Shown piece after piece: positions 34,400 to 43,835 of a stretch of DNA of 64,000 bases (the first letter of the stretch is position 1; each line of letters starts with the position of its first letter). Both the position numbers and the translations under genes were made by a program. The stretch is from Bradyrhizobium sp. CB1650 (GTDB taxonomy: Bacteria; Pseudomonadota; Alphaproteobacteria; Rhizobiales; Xanthobacteraceae): NCBI RefSeq assembly GCF_029761915.1, contig NZ_CP121695.1:5981501-6045500 (forward strand), in the 5' to 3' direction. Below the pieces are notes generated by a model, which saw nothing but the letters and a program-made list of their open reading frames with translations, had not been told where the DNA came from and did no database searches.

Positions 34400-36727
34400 A
34401 TGGCGCGTGCAGACGCCGCGGACGCGTGCGTTCAATCCGACTCAATCAAGGGATTGGCGCAGTCGATCGCGAAACCTGCCTACCACCGGCTGCTGATCGC
34501 CGAGCCGGCGTTGCGCCGCGCCGTGCCTACGCTCATCATCGCCTTCCTCATCACCATCTGCCTCGGCGCCTTCGTTCAGGTCGTCGACCAGACTCGCCAG
34601 AAGCGGCAGGTGATGCGCCGCGACATCTCCGCGCTGGCCGACCTGCTCGCCGAGCGCATTGACCGCCTCACCTCGTCGCGCATGGAGCGGCTCAAGAACA
34701 TCGAGCACCTGCCGACGCTGCTGCCGGACCTGATCCCGTCGTGGGCGACGGCCTCGGGCCGCCACGTCATCGTCACTTCGGCCGGCATCGACCGCCGCAT
34801 CCTCGCCCGCATTCCCGTCGACACCGATCCGGCCGGCAACGACCGCCTGCTCGATGCGATCACCACGGCACAACTGGTTGCGACGCCGCCGCGCGACACC
34901 AACGTCTCCGACATGACGCTGCCGAACGGCAACGCCGCGATGACGACGTCGCGCCCGATCCGGTCGCTGCCAGGCCTGGTCACCGTGATCCAGGAGCGCA
35001 ACGAGCCGATCTGGGGCTCGGACGCGGCGCTCTCGGTGACGCTGTCGGCAACCACCGGCTTCGTCGTCCTGATCCTCGGCTTTGCCTTCCACTGGCAATC
35101 GACCCGCGCCCGCGAGGGCGACCTGATCAACGACGCCGTGCGCGGCCGGATCGACACCGCGCTCAACCGCGGCCGCTGCGGCCTGTGGGACTGGGATCTG
35201 TCGCGCGGCCGAATCTTCTGGTCACAGTCGATGTTCTCGATGCTCGGCCTCGACGGCCGCAACGAGCTCCTCACCTTCGGCGAGGTCAACGCGCTGGTAA
35301 AGTCCGACGACATCGACCTGTTCGCGATCGCCGACCAGCTCATCTCGGAGAAGATCGACCACATCGACCGGACCTTCCGCATGCAGCACGTGGACGGCCA
35401 CTGGATCTGGCTCCGCGTCCGCTGCGAGAAGGTGCGAGGCGCGACCGATTCCAGCGTGCACCTGATCGGTATTGCGGTCGACATCACCGAGCAGAAGAGC
35501 CTCGCCGAGAGGACTGTCGAAGCCGACCTGCGCTTGCGCGACGCGATCGAGACGATTCCGGAGGCCTTCGTGCTGTGGGACGCGAGCGACCGCCTCGTGC
35601 TCTGCAACTCGCACTTCCAGCGCCTGCACAAGCTGCCCGACAGCGCCGTCATCCCCGGCACCTCCTACGAGACGGTGCTCGAGGTCGGCCGCATGCCGGA
35701 GGTGCGCATCCGCCACAACGAAACCGCAAGCCAGGGCCCGGGCGCGCGCACCTTCGAAGCGCAGCTCGACGACGGAAGCTGGCTGCACATCAGCGAGCGG
35801 CGCACCAAGGACGGCGGCTACGTCTCGGTCGGCACCGACATCACCCGCATCAAGGAGCACGAGCAGAAGCTCGTCGACAACGATCTGCGCCTGCGCGCCA
35901 CCGTGATCGACCTGAAGCGTTCGCAAGCGGCACTGGAGCGCCAGGCGGTCGAGCTCGCCGACCTTGCCGAGAAGTATCAGCGCGAGAAGACCCGCGCCGA
36001 GGAAGCCAACCAGACCAAGTCGAAATTCCTCGCCAATATGAGCCACGAGCTGCGTACGCCGCTCAATGCGATCATCGGCTTCTCCGAGATCATGGGCAGC
36101 GGCATGTTCGGGGAACTCGGCTCGGAGAAGTACCAGGAGTATTGCCAGGACATCCTGACCAGCGGCCACTACCTGCTCGAGGTCATCAATGACATCCTCG
36201 ACATGTCCAAGATCGAGGCCGGCCGCATGAAGCTCGACATGGAGGATCTCGACCTGTCGCGGACGCTCGCGGAATCCTTGAGGGTCGTCTCGGGCCGGGC
36301 CCAGGACAAGCAACTGACGCTCGATGCCGACATCGCGAAATCGATCTCGGTCGTCGCCGACCGCCGCGCCACCAAGCAGATCATCGTCAACCTCTTGTCC
36401 AACGCCGTGAAGTTCACCCCCGACGGCGGGCGCATCGTGGTGCGCAGCCGCCAGCTCGACGACAGGATCGTGCTGATGATCGCCGACACAGGCATCGGCA
36501 TCGCGCCGCACTCGCTGGCGCGGCTGGGACGCCCGTTCGAGCAGGTCGAGAGCCAGCTCGCCAAGACCTATCACGGTTCGGGACTTGGGCTTGCGATCGC
36601 CCGTTCGCTGGCGCAGCTCCACGGCGGCTCGATGCGACTGCGCTCGAAGATCGATGTCGGCACTGTCGTGCGCGTGACCCTGCCGCGCGATCCCAACGTG
36701 GCCGCCCGGATTTCCGCGGCGGCGTGA
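34400..36727 (+). CDS. PleC/DivJ-like PAS sensor histidine kinase
   Basis: 775 residues from ATG 34400 (after GGGGGCCGAAGGC; the frame is open from 34331). One span near residues 30-55 and another near 215-235 enclose a periplasmic sensor domain. Two PAS domains follow (about 250-375, LWDWDLSRGRIFWS; about 385-500, ALDDGSWLHISERR-type). HisKA contains His549 in LANMSHELRTPLNAIIGFSEIM plus FGELGSEKYQEYC, the H-box form of the PleC/DivJ/PdhS group that acts on DivK-type regulators in the cell-cycle pathway. HATPase: NLLSNAVKFTPDGG, DTGIGIAP, GSGLGLAIAR. No response regulator adjoins it. Confidence 0.85.
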   Translation: MARADAADACVQSDSIKGLAQSIAKPAYHRLLIAEPALRRAVPTLIIAFLITICLGAFVQVVDQTRQKRQVMRRDISALADLLAERIDRLTSSRMERLKNIEHLPTLLPDLIPSWATASGRHVIVTSAGIDRRILARIPVDTDPAGNDRLLDAITTAQLVATPPRDTNVSDMTLPNGNAAMTTSRPIRSLPGLVTVIQERNEPIWGSDAALSVTLSATTGFVVLILGFAFHWQSTRAREGDLINDAVRGRIDTALNRGRCGLWDWDLSRGRIFWSQSMFSMLGLDGRNELLTFGEVNALVKSDDIDLFAIADQLISEKIDHIDRTFRMQHVDGHWIWLRVRCEKVRGATDSSVHLIGIAVDITEQKSLAERTVEADLRLRDAIETIPEAFVLWDASDRLVLCNSHFQRLHKLPDSAVIPGTSYETVLEVGRMPEVRIRHNETASQGPGARTFEAQLDDGSWLHISERRTKDGGYVSVGTDITRIKEHEQKLVDNDLRLRATVIDLKRSQAALERQAVELADLAEKYQREKTRAEEANQTKSKFLANMSHELRTPLNAIIGFSEIMGSGMFGELGSEKYQEYCQDILTSGHYLLEVINDILDMSKIEAGRMKLDMEDLDLSRTLAESLRVVSGRAQDKQLTLDADIAKSISVVADRRATKQIIVNLLSNAVKFTPDGGRIVVRSRQLDDRIVLMIADTGIGIAPHSLARLGRPFEQVESQLAKTYHGSGLGLAIARSLAQLHGGSMRLRSKIDVGTVVRVTLPRDPNVAARISAAA

Positions 36728-36734
36728 GATTCGG

Positions 36735-37628
36735 CTAGACCTGAAGTCCCGGCGCCACCTCGCGCGCGACATTGACCAGCGCCGCGATCAGCGGCGTCAT
36801 CGGGTCACGCTGCGGAATCACCATGCCGATGCTGTAGTTGACGTCGGGGTCGACGATTGGGATCGAGCGGACGGTGTCGGAGAGGCCGAGCGTCTCGGCG
36901 AGCTTGGCCGGCATCACGCTCGCCCAGCGCCCGGTCTTGACGTGGGTGAACAGCACGAGCAGCGAGTTCGAGGTCAGCGTCGGCGTCGCCTCCGCGCCGA
37001 CCGAGCGCAGCGCTCGGTCGATGATCCGGCGGTTCTGCATGTCGGGCGTCAAGAGGCAGAGCGGCACCTGCCCGACCTCCTTCCATGTCACCGTCTCGCG
37101 GTCGCCGAACATCGCATCCGGCGCGGTCAGGAGGCGATAGCTCTCGTTGTAGAGCGGAATGGTGCGCACCTTGCCGATCGGCTCGTTCTCGATATAAGTC
37201 AGCCCCGCATCGACCTCGAGATTTTCGAGCAGCCCCAGCACCTCCGATGAGGTGGTAGACTGGATGCGGAAGCGCACGTCGGGATGCCTGGCGCGGAACG
37301 GCGTCGTCAGCGAGGCGACCATGCCGAGCACGGTCGGGATCGCCGCGATGCGGATCTCGCCGGAGAGCTTGTCTTTCAGCGAGTTGATCTCCTGGCGCAT
37401 CGCGCGCGCATCGCCGACGATCCGCCGCGCCCAATCCAACGCGCGCTCGCCTTCGGGCGTGAAGCCCTGGAAGCGGGAGCCGCGCTGGACCAGCATCACG
37501 CCCAGGATCTCCTCGAGCTGCTTCAGCCCGGTCGACATTGTCGGCTGGGTGACGCCGCAGGCCTCCGCGGCCCGTCCGAAGTGCCGCTCCTTGGCCAGCG
37601 CCAGCAGCAGTTCAAGCTTGTCGATCAA
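36735..37628 (-). CDS. LysR family transcriptional regulator of the formate dehydrogenase operon (FdsR-like)
   Basis: 297 residues. The N-terminal helix-turn-helix is ALAKERHFGRAAEACGVTQPTMSTGLKQLEE; the effector domain covers about 90-295 (EIRIAAIPTVLGMVASL, YIENEPIGKVRTIPLY). It is divergent from fdsG with a 235-bp shared promoter, the standard LysR arrangement, and Cupriavidus FdsR occupies the same place. Formate or an oxalate-derived signal would be the natural ligand. Confidence 0.9.
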   Translation of the reverse strand: MIDKLELLLALAKERHFGRAAEACGVTQPTMSTGLKQLEEILGVMLVQRGSRFQGFTPEGERALDWARRIVGDARAMRQEINSLKDKLSGEIRIAAIPTVLGMVASLTTPFRARHPDVRFRIQSTTSSEVLGLLENLEVDAGLTYIENEPIGKVRTIPLYNESYRLLTAPDAMFGDRETVTWKEVGQVPLCLLTPDMQNRRIIDRALRSVGAEATPTLTSNSLLVLFTHVKTGRWASVMPAKLAETLGLSDTVRSIPIVDPDVNYSIGMVIPQRDPMTPLIAALVNVAREVAPGLQV

Positions 37629-37863
37629 CCGTCCGTCCCCTTGTCCGTCCCTTTGGGTTTGCGCGTGGCATGCAAGCTAGCATGCCCGGCCTGCACCAAC
37701 ACGCAAAAACCCGCAGCCGATACAAGTTTCATTAGCGTTCCGTATCGCCCAATTTCCCGCGCCAATCGATCCGGATTCCCGATCGCAGCATGAGACAGCT
37801 TTATTGATCTTCGAATGATTCCAAATACTCATAGGGCGTCGGACACCGAATTGAGAATGAAGA
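37629..37863. promoter_or_regulatory. divergent lysR / fds promoter region
   Basis: AT-richer than its neighbours (for example TTTATTGATCTTCGAATGATTCCAAATACTCAT near 37799). It must hold both promoters and the LysR site; I could not single out a convincing T-N11-A dyad. No copy of the TGGnAT-N5 operator is present, so fds is not an obvious member of that regulon. Confidence 0.5.
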
Positions 37864-38336
37864 ATGACAGCGGTCTACGAACCTTGGGATGAAACGCGCG
37901 GCGCTGAGATCATCGCCGAACACGCTCAGCAGGAGGGCGCGACGCTGGTGATCCTCCACGCCCTCCAGGAGGCGTTCGGCTACGTGCCGGAGGCGGCCAT
38001 CCCGATGGTGGCGCAGGCGCTCAATCTCTCACGCGCCGAGGTGCACGGCGTCTTCACCTTCTACCATGATTTCCACCACAAGCCGGCCGGCCGTCACGTG
38101 CTGAAGCTTTGCCGCGCGGAAGCGTGCCAGGCCGCCGGCGGCGATGCGCTGGCCGCGCGCGCCGAGGCAAAGCTTGGCGTGTCGCTCGGCAGCACCACGG
38201 CGGACGAGCGCGTCACGCTGGAGCCGATCTACTGCCTCGGACTGTGCGCGACCGCGCCGTCGGCGATGCTCGACGGCCGCCTCATCGGCCGGCTCGATGA
38301 AAAGCGCCTCGACGCGCTGGTCGCGGAGGCGCAGCG

Positions 38337-38340
<4 letters not shown>
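37864..38340 (+). CDS. fdsG: NAD-dependent formate dehydrogenase, gamma subunit
   Basis: 158 residues, NuoE-like thioredoxin fold with one [2Fe-2S]. Cysteines are seen in LKLCRAEACQAAGG and IYCLGLCATAPSA. It passes electrons between the alpha and beta subunits. First gene of fdsGBA-fdhD-fdsD; its stop overlaps the fdsB start (ATGA). The order and lengths match the fds operons of Cupriavidus and Rhodobacter. Confidence 0.93.
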
Positions 38341-39893
<1,553 letters not shown>

Positions 39894-39903
39894 GAGAACG
39901 ACA

Positions 39904-42777
39904 ATGTCTCTGATCGAAGAAATCGACTTCGGCACGCCGCGCTCGAAATCGGAAACGATGGTCACGCTGACCATCGACGGCAAAGCGATCTCGGTGCCCG
40001 AGGGGACCTCGATCATGCGCGCGGCCATGGAAGCCGGCCACCAGATCCCGAAACTCTGCGCGACCGACATGGTCGACGCCTTCGGCTCCTGCCGGCTCTG
40101 CCTCGTCGAGATCGAGGGCCGCGCCGGCACGCCGGCCTCCTGCACGACGCCTGTCATGCCCGGCCTCGTCGTGCACACCCAGACCGAGCGGCTGAAGAAG
40201 CTGCGCAAGGGCGTGATGGAGCTCTACATCTCCGACCATCCGCTCGACTGCCTCACCTGCGGCGCTAACGGCGACTGTGAATTGCAGGACATGGCCGGCG
40301 CCGTCGGCCTGCGCGATGTGCGCTACGGCTATGAGGGCGAGAACCACGTCTTCGCCAAGTCCAACGGCGAGGTCAACGCCGCCTGGATGCCGAAGGACGA
40401 ATCCAACCCGTACTTCACCTACGATCCGTCCAAGTGCATCGTCTGCTCGCGCTGCGTGCGCGCGTGCGAGGAGGTGCAAGGCACTTTTGCGCTGACGATC
40501 TCGGGCCGCGGCTTCGACAGCCGGGTGTCGCCCGGCATGAGCGAGAGTTTCCTGGGCTCCGAATGCGTCTCCTGCGGTGCCTGCGTGCAGGCCTGCCCGA
40601 CCGCGACGCTGACGGAAAAGTCCGTGATCGAGATCGGCCAGCCCGAGCATTCCGTCGTCACCACCTGCGCCTATTGCGGCGTCGGCTGTGCGTTCAAGGC
40701 CGAGATGCGCGGCGAGGAAGTCGTGCGCATGGTGCCCTACAAGGACGGCAAGGCCAATCGCGGCCATTCCTGCGTCAAGGGCCGCTTCGCCTGGGGCTAT
40801 ACCAACCACAAGGAACGCATCCTCAAGCCGATGATCCGCGAGCGGATCGAGGATCCCTGGCGCGAGGTGTCGTGGGACGAAGCGTTCTCGTTCGCCGCGG
40901 CGAAGATGCGCGGCATCCAGAAGAAATACGGCCGTGACGCCATCGGCGGCATCACCTCGTCCCGCTGCACCAAGGAAGAAACCTATCTGGTGCAGAAGCT
41001 GATCCGCGCCGGCTTCGGCAACAACAACGTCGATACCTGCGCCCGCGTCTGCCACTCGCCGACCGGCTATGGCCTCGCCACCACCTTCGGCACCTCCGCC
41101 GGCACGCAGGATTTCGATTCGGTCGAGGATACCGATGTCGTCGTCGTGATCGGCGCCAACCCGGCCTCGGCCCATCCCGTCTTCGCCTCGCGGCTGAAGA
41201 AGCGGCTGCGCCAGGGCGCCAAGCTGATCGTGATCGACCCACGCCGCACCGAGATGGTGGAATCGCCGCACGTGAAGGCGCTGCACCTGCCGCTGATGCC
41301 CGGCACCAACGTTGCGGTGATGACGGCGCTGGCGCACGTCATCGTCACCGAGGGCCTCGTCAACGAGGCCTTCGTCCGCGAGCGCTGCGACTGGAGCGAG
41401 TTCGAGGAGTGGGCCGCGTTCGTCGCGCAGCCGAACAACAGCCCGGAGGCGACCGCGATCCTGACCGGCGTCGATCCCAGGGTGCTGCGCGAAGCGGCGC
41501 GGACCTACGCCACCGGCGGCAACGGTGCGATCTATTACGGGCTCGGCGTCACCGAGCACAGCCAGGGCTCGACCACCGTGATCGCGATCGCGAACCTCGC
41601 GATGGCGACCGGCAATATCGGCCGCCCCGGGGTCGGCGTGAACCCGCTGCGCGGCCAGAACAACGTGCAGGGCTCCTGCGACATGGGCTCGTTCCCGCAC
41701 GAGCTCCCCGGTTATCGCCACATCGCGGGCGACGCCGTGCGCGAACAGTTCGAGGCGCTGTGGAACGTCAAGCTCAATCCGGAGCCGGGCCTGCGCATCC
41801 CCAACATGTTCGACGCTGCGGTCGAAGGCACCTTCATGGGCCTCTACGTGCAGGGTGAGGACATCCTGCAGTCCGATCCGAACACCTCGCACGTGGTGGC
41901 GGCGCTGTCGGCGATGGAATGCGTGATCGTCCACGACCTCTTCCTGAACGAGACCGCCAACTACGCCCATGTTTTCCTGCCGGGCTCGAGCTTCCTCGAG
42001 AAGGACGGCACCTTCACCAATGCCGAGCGCCGCATCCAGCGCGTGCGCAAGGTGGTGACACCCAAGAACGGCATGGCCGATTGGGAGGTCACCATCGGCC
42101 TTGCCAAGGCCATGGGCTTCGAGATGAGCTACACCCATCCCTCCGAGATCATGGACGAGATCGCGGCGCTGACGCCGACCTTCGCAGGCGTCTCCTACGC
42201 CAAGCTCGAGGAGCTCGGCTCGGTGCAGTGGCCCTGCAACGAGAAGGCGCCCGAGGGTACGCCGGTGATGCATATCGACGGCTTCGTCCGCGGCAAGGGC
42301 AAGTTCGTCATCACCGAATATGTCGCGACCGACGAGCGCACCGGCCCGCGCTATCCGCTGCTGCTCACGACGGGGCGCATCCTCAGCCAGTACAATGTCG
42401 GCGCGCAGACGCGGCGCACCGAGAACGTGGTCTGGCACAGCGAAGACCGGCTCGAGATCCACCCGCACGATGCCGAGCAGCGCGGCGTACGTGAGGGCGA
42501 CTGGGTGCGGCTAAAGAGCCGCGCCGGCGAGACCACGCTGCGTGCGGAGATCACCGACCGCGTCGCGCCGGGCGTCGTCTACACCACCTTCCACCACCCG
42601 GACACGCAGGCCAACGTGATCACCACCGATTATTCGGACTGGGCGACCAACTGTCCCGAATACAAGGTCACGGCGGTGCAGGTCTCACCGTCGAACGGCC
42701 CGTCCGACTGGCAGAAGGCCTATGATGCGCAGGCGCGGCATTCCCGCCGCATCGCGCCGGCCGAAGCCGCGGAGTAG
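39904..42777 (+). CDS. fdsA: NAD-dependent formate dehydrogenase, alpha (molybdenum) subunit
   Basis: 957 residues. N-terminal [2Fe-2S] domain (about 16-90, DAFGSCRLCLVEI), NuoG-type His-Cys region (SDHPLDCLTCGANGDCELQ), two [4Fe-4S] motifs (CIVCSRCVRACEE, CVSCGACVQACPT), a further cluster in the Mo domain (CAYCGVGCAFK), then the bis-MGD catalytic domain and dinucleotide-binding C-terminal domain (LLTTGRILSQYN). Cys383 in ARVCHSPTGYG is the likely Mo ligand, so this is a Cys, not selenocysteine, enzyme; Arg and His beside the site are typical. Oxidises formate to CO2, here the formate made by Frc/Oxc. Ribosome site AGGAGAACGAC. Confidence 0.96.
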   Translation: MSLIEEIDFGTPRSKSETMVTLTIDGKAISVPEGTSIMRAAMEAGHQIPKLCATDMVDAFGSCRLCLVEIEGRAGTPASCTTPVMPGLVVHTQTERLKKLRKGVMELYISDHPLDCLTCGANGDCELQDMAGAVGLRDVRYGYEGENHVFAKSNGEVNAAWMPKDESNPYFTYDPSKCIVCSRCVRACEEVQGTFALTISGRGFDSRVSPGMSESFLGSECVSCGACVQACPTATLTEKSVIEIGQPEHSVVTTCAYCGVGCAFKAEMRGEEVVRMVPYKDGKANRGHSCVKGRFAWGYTNHKERILKPMIRERIEDPWREVSWDEAFSFAAAKMRGIQKKYGRDAIGGITSSRCTKEETYLVQKLIRAGFGNNNVDTCARVCHSPTGYGLATTFGTSAGTQDFDSVEDTDVVVVIGANPASAHPVFASRLKKRLRQGAKLIVIDPRRTEMVESPHVKALHLPLMPGTNVAVMTALAHVIVTEGLVNEAFVRERCDWSEFEEWAAFVAQPNNSPEATAILTGVDPRVLREAARTYATGGNGAIYYGLGVTEHSQGSTTVIAIANLAMATGNIGRPGVGVNPLRGQNNVQGSCDMGSFPHELPGYRHIAGDAVREQFEALWNVKLNPEPGLRIPNMFDAAVEGTFMGLYVQGEDILQSDPNTSHVVAALSAMECVIVHDLFLNETANYAHVFLPGSSFLEKDGTFTNAERRIQRVRKVVTPKNGMADWEVTIGLAKAMGFEMSYTHPSEIMDEIAALTPTFAGVSYAKLEELGSVQWPCNEKAPEGTPVMHIDGFVRGKGKFVITEYVATDERTGPRYPLLLTTGRILSQYNVGAQTRRTENVVWHSEDRLEIHPHDAEQRGVREGDWVRLKSRAGETTLRAEITDRVAPGVVYTTFHHPDTQANVITTDYSDWATNCPEYKVTAVQVSPSNGPSDWQKAYDAQARHSRRIAPAEAAE

Positions 42778-42781
42778 CCGC

Positions 42782-43612
42782 ATGCACGTGCCGGTCCAGG
42801 CCATCGACCGCGAGATCTGGCGCGACGGCGCAGCCTCCGAAGGGACGCGTCTGATCCCCGAGGAAACGCCGCTCGCGCTGACCTATAACGGCGGCACCTA
42901 TGCCGTGATGATGGGAACGCCACAGAACCTGGAGGACTTCGCCGTCGGCTTCAGCCTGAGCGAAGGCATCGTCAAATCGGTCAACGACATCCAGTCGCTC
43001 GAGGTGATCCGCCTCGACGATGGCATCGAGCTGCGCATGTGGATGGCATCGGAACATGCCGGGCGCATCAGCGAGCGCCGGCGGCACATTGCCGGTCCGA
43101 CCGGCTGCGGCATCTGCGGCATCGACTCCATTGCGGAAGCGGTGCGGCCTGCGGCGGTCGTGCCGCAGCAGGGGCAGACCTTTGCGCCGGAGCAGATCAT
43201 GGCGGCAATGCAGGCCATCGCGCCGCTGCAATCGATCAACCTCCAAACCCGCGCCGTCCACGCCGCCGCGTTCTGGTCTCCTGCCGGCGGCATCGTCGCC
43301 CTGCGCGAGGACGTCGGCCGCCACAATGCGCTCGACAAGCTGGCCGGCGCGCTGGCGCGAAGCCGGACCGATGCACGTGCTGGCATGGTCGTGCTGACGA
43401 GCCGCGTCTCCGTGGAGATGGTGCAGAAGACCGCCGCGATCGGTGCGCCGGTGATGGTTGCGGTCTCCGCTCCGACCGCGCTTGCGGTCCGCACCGCCGA
43501 AGCCGCCGGCATCACGTTGATTGCCATCGCCCGCCAGGACGGGTTCGAAGTGTTCACACACGGCAGCCGGGTTGTCGCCCGCCTTGCCACGGAGGTTGCC
43601 GATGTCGCCTGA
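42782..43612 (+). CDS. fdhD: FdhD sulfurtransferase for formate dehydrogenase maturation
   Basis: 276 residues. FdhD moves sulfur from a cysteine desulfurase to the Mo cofactor. The CxxC pair is in GPTGCGICGIDS; REDVGRHNALDKLAG is the family signature. Start at ATG 42782, 4 bp after the fdsA stop; the open frame 60 bp upstream is inside fdsA. It corresponds to fdsC of other organisms. Overlaps fdsD by 11 bp. Confidence 0.92.
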   Translation: MHVPVQAIDREIWRDGAASEGTRLIPEETPLALTYNGGTYAVMMGTPQNLEDFAVGFSLSEGIVKSVNDIQSLEVIRLDDGIELRMWMASEHAGRISERRRHIAGPTGCGICGIDSIAEAVRPAAVVPQQGQTFAPEQIMAAMQAIAPLQSINLQTRAVHAAAFWSPAGGIVALREDVGRHNALDKLAGALARSRTDARAGMVVLTSRVSVEMVQKTAAIGAPVMVAVSAPTALAVRTAEAAGITLIAIARQDGFEVFTHGSRVVARLATEVADVA

Positions 43613-43835
43613 CCGCCTGATCTACATGGCCAACCAGATCGGGACGTTCTTCCGGAGCCAGGGCCATGACAAGGCCGTGCCGGGGATCGCCGAGCACATC
43701 AAGAAATTCTGGGATCCCCGGATGAAGCGCGCCATCTTCGCCCATCTCGATGCCGGTGGCGCCGGGCTGGAGCCGAACGTGCGCGAGGCCATCGCCTCGC
43801 TGAAGCAGGCTACGCCCCTTCCAACAGCGCCTTGA
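43602..43835 (+). CDS. fdsD: NAD-dependent formate dehydrogenase, delta subunit
   Basis: 77 residues. SPDRLIYMANQIGTFF and HIKKFWDPRMKRAIFAHL are characteristic of FdsD, a small cytoplasmic subunit needed for a stable or mature complex. ATG 43602 follows GGAGG; it overlaps the end of fdhD. Its last 26 bases overlap the end of the convergent glnE gene. Confidence 0.9.
   Translation: MSPDRLIYMANQIGTFFRSQGHDKAVPGIAEHIKKFWDPRMKRAIFAHLDAGGAGLEPNVREAIASLKQATPLPTAP

Noticed and set aside
35222..36772. 516-residue minus-strand frame opposite the sensor kinase
   Set aside because: Shadow of the HisKA/HATPase gene; no start site or motif of its own.
37629..37863. Copy of the TGGnAT-N5 operator upstream of fds
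   Set aside because: Searched by eye on both strands. No TGGnAT followed at five bases by ATrCMW; the region has unrelated AT-rich stretches only.
40434..41100. Selenocysteine formate dehydrogenase
   Set aside because: The predicted molybdenum-ligand position is TGC (Cys383), not TGA, and no in-frame stop occurs in fdsA.
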